64,000 bases of DNA, from assembly GCA_947626415.1 (NCBI GenBank), contig CANQSA010000004.1, forward strand, positions 62,001-126,000. The letters run 5' to 3'. The notes below the pieces were generated by a model. It was given only the letters and a program-made list of their open reading frames with translations, had not been told where the DNA came from and searched no databases. Position numbers and translations under genes: made by a program. Numbering within the stretch: position 1 is the stretch's first letter; each line of letters opens with the position of its first letter. Below, in pieces: positions 53,686-62,817 of the stretch. This DNA is from an uncultured Lachnospiraceae bacterium (GTDB lineage Bacteria > Bacillota > Clostridia > Lachnospirales > Lachnospiraceae).

Positions 53686-53931
53686 ATGGAACAGAGCAAG
53701 CTGGACCGGATCAATGAGCTGGCGCGGCTTTCAAAGACACGGGCGCTGACCGCCGATGAGAAAGAAGAGCAGCAGCGTCTTCGGAAAGAATATGTAATGC
53801 TTGTACACAATAACCTGCGGGGACAGCTGGAATCTTTGAAGATCCAGAATCCGGATGGCTCTGTTGTCAGTGTAAAGGACCGCAGGAAAAAACATGAAAA
53901 CAGCAATTTTCCTTCCGGAAAGGAGGCGTGA
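53686..53931 (+). CDS. DUF896 (YnzC) family protein
   Basis: An 81-residue helical protein. The N-terminal LDRINELARLSKTRALTADEKEEQQRLRKEY forms the helical hairpin typical of DUF896/UPF0291, whose members in Bacillus are small SOS-linked or unknown proteins. The tail is basic. AGGAGG precedes the start, and its stop is directly followed by candidate starts of the next gene. Confidence 0.92.
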   Translation: MEQSKLDRINELARLSKTRALTADEKEEQQRLRKEYVMLVHNNLRGQLESLKIQNPDGSVVSVKDRRKKHENSNFPSGKEA

Positions 53932-53937
53932 TTGTTG

Positions 53938-54489
53938 ATGATTTCAGAAAAACAAGCGCTGCGCAGACAGATGCAGAAACGCCGGGATTCGATCCCTGCG
54001 GAACTTCAGCGCACATACAGCGCCGCCATTGCAGAACTGGTCTGTTCCTGCAGCTGGTATCAGCAGGCTTCTGTTGTATACGGCTATCGGAGTTTTCGCT
54101 CGGAAGTACCCTGCGAACAGATCCTAAAGGAAGCTCTGCGTGACGGAAAAACGGTGGCGGTCCCCAGAGTGATAGGAACCGAGATGGGCTTCTTCCGGAT
54201 CGATTTCGATTCCGAATGGAAAGCGGGAGCGTTTGGCATTCAGGAGCCGATCTCCCGGAAACCGGTTACACAGCCGGGACTCATGCTCCTGCCGGGACTC
54301 GCGTTTGATCTGTCGGGAAACCGGCTGGGTTACGGCGGCGGCTATTATGACCGCTATCTCTCCCGTTACCCGATGCGCCGGAAGCTGGCACTTGCCTATG
54401 AGGCGCAGATTACAGAACAGGTACCTGCCACAGAGCAGGATCATACGGTTGACGGGATTGCAACGGAAAAGCAGATCCGGATTTTTTGA
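53938..54489 (+). CDS. 5-formyltetrahydrofolate cyclo-ligase
   Basis: A 183-residue enzyme converting 5-formyl-THF to 5,10-methenyl-THF using ATP. Motifs are SEKQALRRQMQKRRDSIP, the basic VYGYRSFRSEVP and the signature LLPGLAFDLSGNRLGYGGGYYDRYL. TTG 53932 and 53935 are possible starts with better spacing to AGGAGG, but ATG 53938 (11 bases) is the conventional choice. proA follows after 18 bases. Confidence 0.92.
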   Translation: MISEKQALRRQMQKRRDSIPAELQRTYSAAIAELVCSCSWYQQASVVYGYRSFRSEVPCEQILKEALRDGKTVAVPRVIGTEMGFFRIDFDSEWKAGAFGIQEPISRKPVTQPGLMLLPGLAFDLSGNRLGYGGGYYDRYLSRYPMRRKLALAYEAQITEQVPATEQDHTVDGIATEKQIRIF

Positions 54490-54507
54490 ACCAGACAGGA
54501 GGTAGCG

Positions 54508-55761
54508 ATGGAAAATCGTATGCTTGAACAATTAGGAGAAGAAGCCGTTACAGCAGCGGCAGTTTTGCAGCATATGAGCTCCGCGAAGAAAAATGAGGGG
54601 CTGAAAGCGGTAGCTGCCGCACTGACGGAAAGACAGGAAGAAATTCTTGCCGCCAATGAACAGGATATGGAACGGGGAAGAGAAAACCATATGAAGGCGG
54701 GCATTTTGGACCGGCTGCAGCTGACAGAAGCACGGATCTCGGCTATGGCGGAAGGTATTTTACAGGTAGCCGGCCTGGACGATCCCATCGGCGAAGTCGT
54801 CTATATGAAAAAACGGCCCAACGGACTGATGATCGGTCAGAAACGGGTCCCGCTCGGCGTTGTGGGGATTATCTATGAGGCAAGACCGAATGTAACGGCA
54901 GACACGTTTGCACTGTGCTTTAAGACCGGAAACGCCGTAATCTTAAAAGGCGGCAGCGATGCGATCTGCTCCAACAAAAAGATTGTGGAAGTGATGCAGG
55001 ACGCGCTGGAATCTGTGGGTATTACCGGAAAATGCGTCTCCCTGATTACGGATACGGACAGAGAAACCACGGTAGCATTCATGAAACTCCGGCAGTATGT
55101 CGATGTTCTGATCCCCCGCGGAAGCAAGGGACTGATTCAGGCGACCGTAAACAACAGTACGATCCCGGTTATCGAAACCGGTACCGGAAACTGTCATGTC
55201 TATGTAGACAGTGTCTGTGATACGGACATGGCGCTGGATATTATTGAAAATGCCAAGACACAGCGGATCGGCGTATGCAATGCCTGTGAATCGCTGGTTG
55301 TACATAAAGAAATCGCGGACACGATCATTCCCGGAATCTGTGACCGCCTGAAGGCGCACAACGTAGAGATCCGCGGAGACGCATACGCGATGGAGATCGA
55401 TTCCCGGATCGTGCCGGCGACAGAAGAAGACTGGGGCATGGAATATCTGGATTATATCATCTCATTAAAGACAGTGGATTCCTTCGAGGAAGCGATCGCG
55501 CATATTAACCGCTATAACACGGGACACAGTGAAGCAATCATCACGAAAGATTACGAACACGCCAACCGGTTTTTGGAGGAGATCGACGCGGCGGCAGTCT
55601 ATGTCAACGCTTCTACCAGATTTACCGATGGATTTGAATTCGGCTTCGGCGCGGAAGTCGGGATCAGCACACAAAAGCTGCATGCCAGAGGGCCGATGGG
55701 GCTGTTGGCGCTGACAACTACGAAATATATTATTTACGGAAACGGTCAGGTCCGGCAGTAA
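54508..55761 (+). CDS. proA: Gamma-glutamyl phosphate reductase
   Basis: Second enzyme of proline synthesis, reducing the ProB product with NADPH. A 417-residue aldehyde-dehydrogenase-fold protein with [44 protein letters not shown] and the catalytic cysteine in [19 protein letters not shown] precedes the start. It is separated from proB by the unknown, patatin, DUF896 and cyclo-ligase genes, all in the same direction with short gaps. Confidence 0.97.
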   Translation: MENRMLEQLGEEAVTAAAVLQHMSSAKKNEGLKAVAAALTERQEEILAANEQDMERGRENHMKAGILDRLQLTEARISAMAEGILQVAGLDDPIGEVVYMKKRPNGLMIGQKRVPLGVVGIIYEARPNVTADTFALCFKTGNAVILKGGSDAICSNKKIVEVMQDALESVGITGKCVSLITDTDRETTVAFMKLRQYVDVLIPRGSKGLIQATVNNSTIPVIETGTGNCHVYVDSVCDTDMALDIIENAKTQRIGVCNACESLVVHKEIADTIIPGICDRLKAHNVEIRGDAYAMEIDSRIVPATEEDWGMEYLDYIISLKTVDSFEEAIAHINRYNTGHSEAIITKDYEHANRFLEEIDAAAVYVNASTRFTDGFEFGFGAEVGISTQKLHARGPMGLLALTTTKYIIYGNGQVRQ

Positions 55762-55796
55762 GACGGAACGACTGTGTTTGAAAGGTTGATACGGGA

Positions 55797-57248
55797 ATGG
55801 AACAGGATAGAGGAATGGATTGGACACAGCCGGCACTTTCCGCACCGGAACAGGAACCGGAGCGACAATATTTTTATATCGAACTCTGCAGGCAGTGGGT
55901 AATGACGCAGGAAAAGCTGCTGGGCCGAAAACTGACCGCCTGTATCCGTACGTTCGGGTGTCAGATGAACGCCCGGGATTCCGAGAAGCTGTTAGGTATT
56001 TTAGAGCAGATCGGTTATGTGGAAACAGAATCGGAAAACGCGGATTTTGTCCTATATAATACCTGCACCGTGCGGGAAAACGCGAACCTGAAGGTATACG
56101 GCAGGCTGGGATATCTGAAAAAATGCAAGGAAACCAATCCGCAAATGCTGATCGCCCTGTGCGGCTGTATGATGCAGGAAGCCGGCGTTGTCGAAAAGAT
56201 AAAAAAAAGCTACCGGTTTGTAGATATTATCTTCGGAACCCATAATATTTTTAAACTGGCGGAACTGCTTTACAGGCATTTGACGGAAGGCGGAATGACG
56301 GCAGATATCTGGGAGGATACCAGCCAGATTGTAGAGGAACTGCCGGTTGAACGGAAATATCCGTTTAAATCCGGCGTCAATATTATGTTCGGCTGCAACA
56401 ATTTCTGCAGTTACTGTATCGTTCCCTATGTACGCGGCAGAGAACGGAGCCGGAAGCCGGAGGATATCATTGCAGAGGTTCAAAAACTGGCGGCGGATGG
56501 CGTCTCGGAGATCATGCTGCTCGGGCAGAATGTAAATTCCTATGGGAAAACCCTGGAGGAACCCGTTTCCTTTGCGCAGCTGCTTTGCCGGATTGAACAG
56601 GGAGTACCGGATATCCGCCGGATCCGGTTTATGACGTCGCATCCGAAGGATTTGTCGGACGAACTGATCGCGGTTATGAAGGACTCGAAGAAAATCTGCC
56701 GCCAGTTGCATCTTCCGCTGCAGTCCGGAAGCAGCCGGATTCTCCGTCTGATGAACCGGCGGTATGACAAAGAGAGTTACCTGAAACTGGTAGATAAGAT
56801 CCGGACGGCTATGCCGGATATCGCGCTTTCTACGGATATCATCGTGGGATTCCCCGGTGAAACAGAAGCGGATTTTCAGGATACGCTGGATGTGATCAGA
56901 AAGGTGCGGTTTGACAGCGCGTTTACGTTTATTTATTCCAAACGGACCGGAACGCCGGCCGCCGCAATGGAAGAGCAGGTACCGGAGGCTGTGGTAAAAG
57001 ATCGGTTTGACCGTCTGTTGCGGGAGGTACAGGCAATCAGCACGGAGATCTGCGCAGCCGGCGCCGGACGCATCGAAGAAGTGCTGGTAGAAGAGGTAAA
57101 TACGCAGCAGGAAGGATATGTGACCGGACGGCTTTCCGGAAACGCCATCGTCCATTTTCCGGGAGGACCGGAACTGATCGGAACCTTTGTAAAGGTGCGG
57201 CTGACGGAAGCCAAAGGCTTCTATTACCTCGGAGAAATGACTTTATGA
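55797..57248 (+). CDS. miaB: tRNA-2-methylthio-N6-dimethylallyladenosine synthase MiaB
   Basis: Radical SAM methylthiotransferase acting on i6A37 of tRNA. The N-terminal cluster cysteines are in TFGCQMNARD (C55), NTCTVREN and LCGCMMQE. The radical SAM C-x3-C-x2-C is in GCNNFCSYCIVPYVRGRE near 200. A TRAM domain closes the protein (about 420-483). A 45-residue N-terminal extension is present as in other Clostridia. It shares the cluster with miaA, which makes its substrate. Confidence 0.97.
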   Translation: MEQDRGMDWTQPALSAPEQEPERQYFYIELCRQWVMTQEKLLGRKLTACIRTFGCQMNARDSEKLLGILEQIGYVETESENADFVLYNTCTVRENANLKVYGRLGYLKKCKETNPQMLIALCGCMMQEAGVVEKIKKSYRFVDIIFGTHNIFKLAELLYRHLTEGGMTADIWEDTSQIVEELPVERKYPFKSGVNIMFGCNNFCSYCIVPYVRGRERSRKPEDIIAEVQKLAADGVSEIMLLGQNVNSYGKTLEEPVSFAQLLCRIEQGVPDIRRIRFMTSHPKDLSDELIAVMKDSKKICRQLHLPLQSGSSRILRLMNRRYDKESYLKLVDKIRTAMPDIALSTDIIVGFPGETEADFQDTLDVIRKVRFDSAFTFIYSKRTGTPAAAMEEQVPEAVVKDRFDRLLREVQAISTEICAAGAGRIEEVLVEEVNTQQEGYVTGRLSGNAIVHFPGGPELIGTFVKVRLTEAKGFYYLGEMTL

Positions 57249-57275
57249 GAAACTGTTTGTATTAGGAGGCAAAAG

Positions 57276-59927
57276 ATGGCGGCAAAAATGACTCCCATGA
57301 TGGAACAATATATGGAAGTAAAAAGAAGCTATCCGGATTGTATCTTATTTTACCGGCTGGGAGATTTTTACGAAATGTTCTTTGACGACGCCCTTGTCGC
57401 ATCAAAAGAATTGGAGATCACGCTGACCGGAAAAAACTGCGGGATGGAGGAACGCGCACCCATGTGCGGCGTTCCTTATCATGCTGTAGACGTTTATTTA
57501 AGCAAGCTCGTAAAAAACGGCCATAAAGTGGCGATCGTAGAGCAGATGGAAGATCCCGCCCTCGCAAAGGGATTGGTAAAGCGGGAAGTTGTCAGAATCG
57601 TAACGCCCGGAACGAATTTGAGCGCTTCCGCGCTGGAGGAAGGGAAAAACAATTACCTGATGTGTATTCTGGCGACTACCGGGCGGTACGGGATTTCCAT
57701 TGTGGATATCACCACCGGCGATTACTATGTAACGGAGGTCGATTCCTTACGGACTCTGCTGGATGAGATCAACCGCTTTATGCCGTCGGAAATTATTTGT
57801 AACGACGCCTTTTATGTAAGCGGAGCAGATCTGGAAGATTTAAAAAACCGGCTGCAGATCTGTATCTATCCTCTGGACGCATGGTATTTTGACGATGAAA
57901 CCGCCCAAAACGCCCTGAAAGATCATTTTGGGGTATTGGGCCTGGCCGGACTGGGATTAAACGAATATCCCTGCGGAACGGTCGCAGCAGGCGCGCTGCT
58001 CAATTATCTGCTGGAAACCCAGAAAAATGCGCTCGAACATCTGACGACGATCACCCCGTATTCTACCGGCAAATTTATGGTGCTGGATACTTCTACCCGG
58101 CGAAATCTGGAATTGTGTGAAACGCTGCGGGAGAAGCAAAAACGTGGATCCCTGCTGTGGGTCTTAGATAAAACCAAGACCGCAATGGGAGCCCGGATGC
58201 TGCGGACCTATCTGGAACAGCCGCTGGTCAGTAAATCGGCGATCGAAGCCAGACAGTCGGCGATTGAGGAGTTGAATCAGCATCTGATCAATCGGGATGA
58301 GCTGCGGGAGTATCTGAATCCGGTGTACGACCTGGAACGGCTGATCAGTAAGATCTCTTACCAGTCCGCGACGCCCAGGGATCTGATCGCTTTTAAAAGT
58401 TCGCTTTCCATGCTGCCGCCGATCCACACGATCTTAGATGATTTTTCCAGCGAACAGATGAAAGAGATCCGGGAAGAACTCGATACGCTGGAAGATCTGG
58501 CGGAGCTGGTGGAACGCGCGATCGTTGACGATCCGCCGCTTCAGGTGCGGGAAGGCGGTATCATAAAGGAAGGCTATCACGAAGAAGTGGACCGGCTCCG
58601 TCTCGCGAAGACGGAGGGCAAAACCTGGCTTGCCCAATTAGAAGAAAAAGAGCGGGAAAGCACGGGAATCAAAAATCTGCGGATCAAATACAATAAGGTA
58701 TTTGGCTATTATCTGGAAGTAACTAATTCTTACCAGAATCTGGTTCCCGAACACTATATCCGAAAACAGACCTTAACCAATGCGGAACGCTATACCACGG
58801 CCGAATTAAAAGAACTGGAGGAGATGATCCTGGGTTCGGAGGATAAGCTGTTTTCGCTGGAATATAAATTGTTCACGGAAGTACGGGACGCAATCGCCCG
58901 TCAGATCACACGGATCCAGAAAACGGCAAAGACCATTGCCAGACTGGACGTATTCGCCTCGCTGGCTTTTGTGGCAGAGCACAATCACTATGTAAAACCA
59001 AAGATAAACGAAAAGGGAATCATCGATATTAAAGGCGGACGCCATCCCGTTGTAGAACGGATGACAGTCAATGAAATGTTTGTGGAAAACGATACCTATC
59101 TGGATAATCACAATCACAGGATTTCGATTATTACCGGGCCGAATATGGCAGGAAAATCTACCTATATGCGGCAGACGGCGCTGATCACCCTGATGGCGCA
59201 GGTCGGTTCCTTTGTTCCTGCTGAGAGCGCCAATATCGGAATCTGCGACCGGATCTTTACAAGAGTCGGCGCCTCCGATGATCTTGCAAGCGGCCAGAGC
59301 ACCTTTATGGTGGAAATGACGGAGGTTGCCAATATCCTTCGCAACGCGACGCCGAACAGCCTGCTGATCTTGGATGAGATCGGCAGAGGAACCAGTACCT
59401 TCGACGGACTCAGCATTGCCTGGGCTGTGGTAGAACATATCAGCAATCCCAAACTGCTGGGCGCAAAAGCTTTATTTGCGACGCATTACCATGAGCTGAC
59501 TGAGTTGGACCAGACGCTGAGCGGTGTCAACAATTACTGTATCGCCGTAAAAGAACACGGTGACGATATTGTATTTTTGAGAAAGATCATCCCGGGCGGC
59601 GCAGACAAGAGCTACGGGATCCAGGTGGCGAAGCTGGCAGGCGTACCGGACAGCGTGATCGAACGTGCGAAAGAAATCCTAAGCGAACTGATCGATACCG
59701 ATATCAGCCGGATGCAGGATTTCCACGAAGGAAAGCAGAAACCGAAAAAGAAAAAAAATGCGCCGGACCTGGTAGACCTGACGCAGATGTCTCTGTTTGA
59801 TACGGTCCGGGAAGATGATATCATCAAAGAGATCCAGGAGCTGGATCTGGCGAATCTGACTCCGCTGGATGCCTTAAACACACTTTATTCCCTGCAAAAC
59901 AAGCTGAATAACCGCTGGAAAGAATAG
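57276..59927 (+). CDS. mutS: DNA mismatch repair protein MutS
   Basis: An 883-residue mismatch sensor. The mismatch-wedge motif is GDFYEMFFDDA (Phe-x-Glu) near 29-39. Connector, lever and clamp domains follow. The ATPase has Walker A GPNMAGKSTYMRQTAL near 625 and Walker B LLILDEIGRGTSTFDG near 705, then ATHYHEL. The C-terminal dimer region is Lys-rich. AGGAGG precedes the start. mutL follows after 32 bases. Confidence 0.98.
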   Translation: MAAKMTPMMEQYMEVKRSYPDCILFYRLGDFYEMFFDDALVASKELEITLTGKNCGMEERAPMCGVPYHAVDVYLSKLVKNGHKVAIVEQMEDPALAKGLVKREVVRIVTPGTNLSASALEEGKNNYLMCILATTGRYGISIVDITTGDYYVTEVDSLRTLLDEINRFMPSEIICNDAFYVSGADLEDLKNRLQICIYPLDAWYFDDETAQNALKDHFGVLGLAGLGLNEYPCGTVAAGALLNYLLETQKNALEHLTTITPYSTGKFMVLDTSTRRNLELCETLREKQKRGSLLWVLDKTKTAMGARMLRTYLEQPLVSKSAIEARQSAIEELNQHLINRDELREYLNPVYDLERLISKISYQSATPRDLIAFKSSLSMLPPIHTILDDFSSEQMKEIREELDTLEDLAELVERAIVDDPPLQVREGGIIKEGYHEEVDRLRLAKTEGKTWLAQLEEKERESTGIKNLRIKYNKVFGYYLEVTNSYQNLVPEHYIRKQTLTNAERYTTAELKELEEMILGSEDKLFSLEYKLFTEVRDAIARQITRIQKTAKTIARLDVFASLAFVAEHNHYVKPKINEKGIIDIKGGRHPVVERMTVNEMFVENDTYLDNHNHRISIITGPNMAGKSTYMRQTALITLMAQVGSFVPAESANIGICDRIFTRVGASDDLASGQSTFMVEMTEVANILRNATPNSLLILDEIGRGTSTFDGLSIAWAVVEHISNPKLLGAKALFATHYHELTELDQTLSGVNNYCIAVKEHGDDIVFLRKIIPGGADKSYGIQVAKLAGVPDSVIERAKEILSELIDTDISRMQDFHEGKQKPKKKKNAPDLVDLTQMSLFDTVREDDIIKEIQELDLANLTPLDALNTLYSLQNKLNNRWKE

Positions 59928-59959
59928 CGGCACCGCAAGCGGAAAAAGGAGAATTCAGA

Positions 59960-61852
59960 ATGGGACTGATTCATGAATTAGACGAAGCGACGATCAATCA
60001 GATCGCTGCCGGCGAGGTCATTGACAGACCGGCTTCGGCGGTAAAAGAACTGTTGGAAAATGCCATAGACGCACAGGCAACAGCCGTTACGGTAGAAATC
60101 AAAGACGGCGGGATCTCTCTGATCCGCGTCACCGATAACGGATGCGGAATCGCGAAGGAGGATATTCCGACGGCCTTTCTGCGCCATGCGACCAGCAAGA
60201 TCCGAAGTATTACGGATCTGCTGGATGTAAGCTCGCTGGGATTCCGCGGAGAGGCGCTTTCCAGTATCTGCGCGGTCGCGCAGGTGGAACTGATTACCAG
60301 AACGCCCGCTTCTTTCGGGGCGTACCGCTATCTCATTGAAGGCAGCGAAGAAAAGAAATTTGAGGAGATCGGCGCGCCGGAAGGCACCACTTTTCTGGTA
60401 CGGAATCTGTTTTATAATACGCCCGCCCGCCGGAAATTCCTGAAATCTCCGACTACGGAAGGAAATTATGTGCAGGCGGCGGTGGAGCATATCGCGCTGT
60501 CGCATCCGGAGGTTTCCGTCCGCTTTATCAATAACAACCAGACCAGACTCCATACCAGCGGAAACGCGAATCTGAAGGATCTGATCTATCAGGTATACGG
60601 CAGAGAGGCGGCCAGCCAGCTTCTGCCGGTTTCGGCTTCCTGTGATTTTCTCGCCGTGGAGGGATTTATCGGCAGACCTGTGGTCGCGCGCGGAAACCGG
60701 AATTATGAAAATTACTTTGTAAACGGCAGATTTATTAAAAATGCCGTGATCACAAAAGCCATTGAGGAAGCGTACAAAGGCTATACGATGCAGCATAAAT
60801 TTCCGTTTACGGTGCTGCAGCTTACTATTGACCATAAGCTGCTGGATGTCAATGTGCATCCGGCGAAAATGGAACTGCGTCTTTCCAATCAGGAAGAAAT
60901 CTTTGCCTTTCTGCGGGATACGATCGCGGCGGCTTTAGGCGGCAGGGAACATATTGTTCAGGTTGCCCCTCCGGACGCCAAACCGGTCCTGCCGGCAGCC
61001 AAACCATCTGAAGCAGCAGCCGTACCGACAGCCGAACCGCCTGCCCGGGCCGCGGTTTCACAAAGTCCGCCCCTAAAGAAATCATCGGAAAAAGAGCCGG
61101 AAAAACACCCGGTTTCTTATGATGCGAAAAAGGCAACCCGATCCCAACTGCGGGAAGAACCGGTCTCTTATCTGGAACCCTTTGAAACAAAGGCGAAGCA
61201 GCTTAGGCCCGAAAAACGGCAGACCGAAACGCAGATGGAATTATTTGAAACCGGTCTGCTGACCAAAGAAGCGCAGGCGCGGCATAAGATCATAGGCCAG
61301 ATCTTTGATACATACTGGATTGTGGAATATGAGAAAAATATGTTTATCATTGACCAGCATGCTGCGCATGAGAAAGTCCTGTTTGAGCGTACCATGAAAC
61401 GGCTGAAGCAGGACAGCATTGCCTCTCAGTCGGTCAATCCGCCGCTGATCGTAACCTTATCCATGCAGGAAGCGGATGTAATGGAGCAGAATTTAAAATA
61501 TTTTGAGAAACTGGGTTATGAGATCTCGCATTTTGGCGGACGGGAATACGCGCTCCGCGCCGTACCGGATAACCTGTATCAGATCAGCAGACGGGATCTG
61601 TTTCTGGAGATCCTCAATGATCTGATGGAAGAAAGGGGAAAGCACAGTCCGGATCTGGTTCTGGAACGGATCGCCTCCCTCTCCTGTAAGGCGGCGGTAA
61701 AGGGAAATATGCATCTGTCCGTTCGGGAAGCCCAGGCTTTGATCGATGAACTGCTGACTTTGGAAAATCCGTACCACTGCCCGCATGGCAGACCGGTCAT
61801 CATTTCCATGAGCCAGTATGAACTGGAAAAGAAATTCAAGCGTGTTCTGTAG
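59960..61852 (+). CDS. mutL: DNA mismatch repair protein MutL, endonuclease type
   Basis: A 630-residue GHKL ATPase with NAIDAQA, DNGCGI and SLGFRGEALSSI in the N-terminus. A Pro/Ala/Glu-rich linker spans about 335-430. The C-terminal domain has the metal-dependent nicking motif DQHAAHEKVLFE (DQHA-x2-E-x4-E) and CPHGRP, so it should nick DNA as in bacteria lacking MutH. AAAAAGGAG precedes the start. miaA starts right after the stop. Confidence 0.98.
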   Translation: MGLIHELDEATINQIAAGEVIDRPASAVKELLENAIDAQATAVTVEIKDGGISLIRVTDNGCGIAKEDIPTAFLRHATSKIRSITDLLDVSSLGFRGEALSSICAVAQVELITRTPASFGAYRYLIEGSEEKKFEEIGAPEGTTFLVRNLFYNTPARRKFLKSPTTEGNYVQAAVEHIALSHPEVSVRFINNNQTRLHTSGNANLKDLIYQVYGREAASQLLPVSASCDFLAVEGFIGRPVVARGNRNYENYFVNGRFIKNAVITKAIEEAYKGYTMQHKFPFTVLQLTIDHKLLDVNVHPAKMELRLSNQEEIFAFLRDTIAAALGGREHIVQVAPPDAKPVLPAAKPSEAAAVPTAEPPARAAVSQSPPLKKSSEKEPEKHPVSYDAKKATRSQLREEPVSYLEPFETKAKQLRPEKRQTETQMELFETGLLTKEAQARHKIIGQIFDTYWIVEYEKNMFIIDQHAAHEKVLFERTMKRLKQDSIASQSVNPPLIVTLSMQEADVMEQNLKYFEKLGYEISHFGGREYALRAVPDNLYQISRRDLFLEILNDLMEERGKHSPDLVLERIASLSCKAAVKGNMHLSVREAQALIDELLTLENPYHCPHGRPVIISMSQYELEKKFKRVL

Positions 61853-61860
61853 GAGTGTTT

Positions 61861-62817
61861 ATGGAGCAGAAACGACCGTTAATCATTTTAACAGGCCCCA
61901 CGGCGGTTGGTAAAACCGCCTTGTCTGTTTTATTGGCGAAACAAATAAACGGAGAGATTATCAGTGCGGATTCCATTCAGGTGTACCGCTATATGGAGAT
62001 CGGTTCCGCCAGGATTACGCCGGAGGAAATGGACGGCGTCCCACATTTTCTGGTGAATACCCTGATGCCGGATGAAGAATTTCATGTATATCGCTTTCAG
62101 AAGATGGCAAAATCTTATATGGAGGAAATATACGGACGAAATCACATTCCCATGCTGGTCGGCGGAACGGGATTTTATATCCAGTCGGTTCTTTATGATA
62201 TCGATTTCTCCGACAAGGAAGATACCGACGATTTCCGGGACAGCCTGGAAGCGCTGGCAAAGGAAAACGGAAGCGGATATCTGCATGAACTGTTAAAACA
62301 GGTAGATCCGGTTTCCGCCCAACAGATCCATCCCAACAATCAAAAACGTGTGATCCGCGCGCTGGAATATTACCGGCAGAACAAAACTCCGATTTCCGCG
62401 CACAATGCGGCGGAGCGAAAAAAAGAATCTCCCTATGCGTTTCACTATTTTGTCCTGACAGACGACCGGAAAGCCTTATATGACCGGATCGACAAACGGG
62501 TAGACGCCATGATGAAGCAGGGACTGCTGGATGAAGTAAAAAAACTGCGCCAGATGGGCTACGGCAGAGATCTGGTTTCCATGCAGGGGATCGGTTATAA
62601 ACAGCTGTTTGCGTATCTGGACGGAGAAACAACCCTGGAAGACGCCGTGGAACAGATCAAACTGGATACCAGACATTTTGCCAAACGACAGCTTACCTGG
62701 TTCCGAAGGGAACGAAACACGGAGTGGATCGATATTTCCAAATTCAACTATGAAAAAGAGAAAATTTTACAATATATACTGGAGAAATTAGATTATGACA
62801 GAACACAGTGCGGATAA
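61861..62817 (+). CDS. miaA: tRNA dimethylallyltransferase MiaA
   Basis: A 318-residue enzyme adding dimethylallyl to A37 of tRNA, the substrate of MiaB. The P-loop is GPTAVGKTALS near 10-20. SADSIQVYRYMEIGSARIT, the GGTGFYI motif and the basic KRQLTWFRRE near the end are diagnostic. ATG 61861 has AGGAG five bases upstream, overlapping the mutL stop; GTG 61855 is less likely. The 3' end overlaps the next gene by 23 bases. Confidence 0.96.
   Translation: MEQKRPLIILTGPTAVGKTALSVLLAKQINGEIISADSIQVYRYMEIGSARITPEEMDGVPHFLVNTLMPDEEFHVYRFQKMAKSYMEEIYGRNHIPMLVGGTGFYIQSVLYDIDFSDKEDTDDFRDSLEALAKENGSGYLHELLKQVDPVSAQQIHPNNQKRVIRALEYYRQNKTPISAHNAAERKKESPYAFHYFVLTDDRKALYDRIDKRVDAMMKQGLLDEVKKLRQMGYGRDLVSMQGIGYKQLFAYLDGETTLEDAVEQIKLDTRHFAKRQLTWFRRERNTEWIDISKFNYEKEKILQYILEKLDYDRTQCG

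Noticed and set aside
56052-57155. Long antisense open frame across miaB
   Set aside because: It lies wholly within the conserved radical SAM gene and its translation has no recognisable domain.
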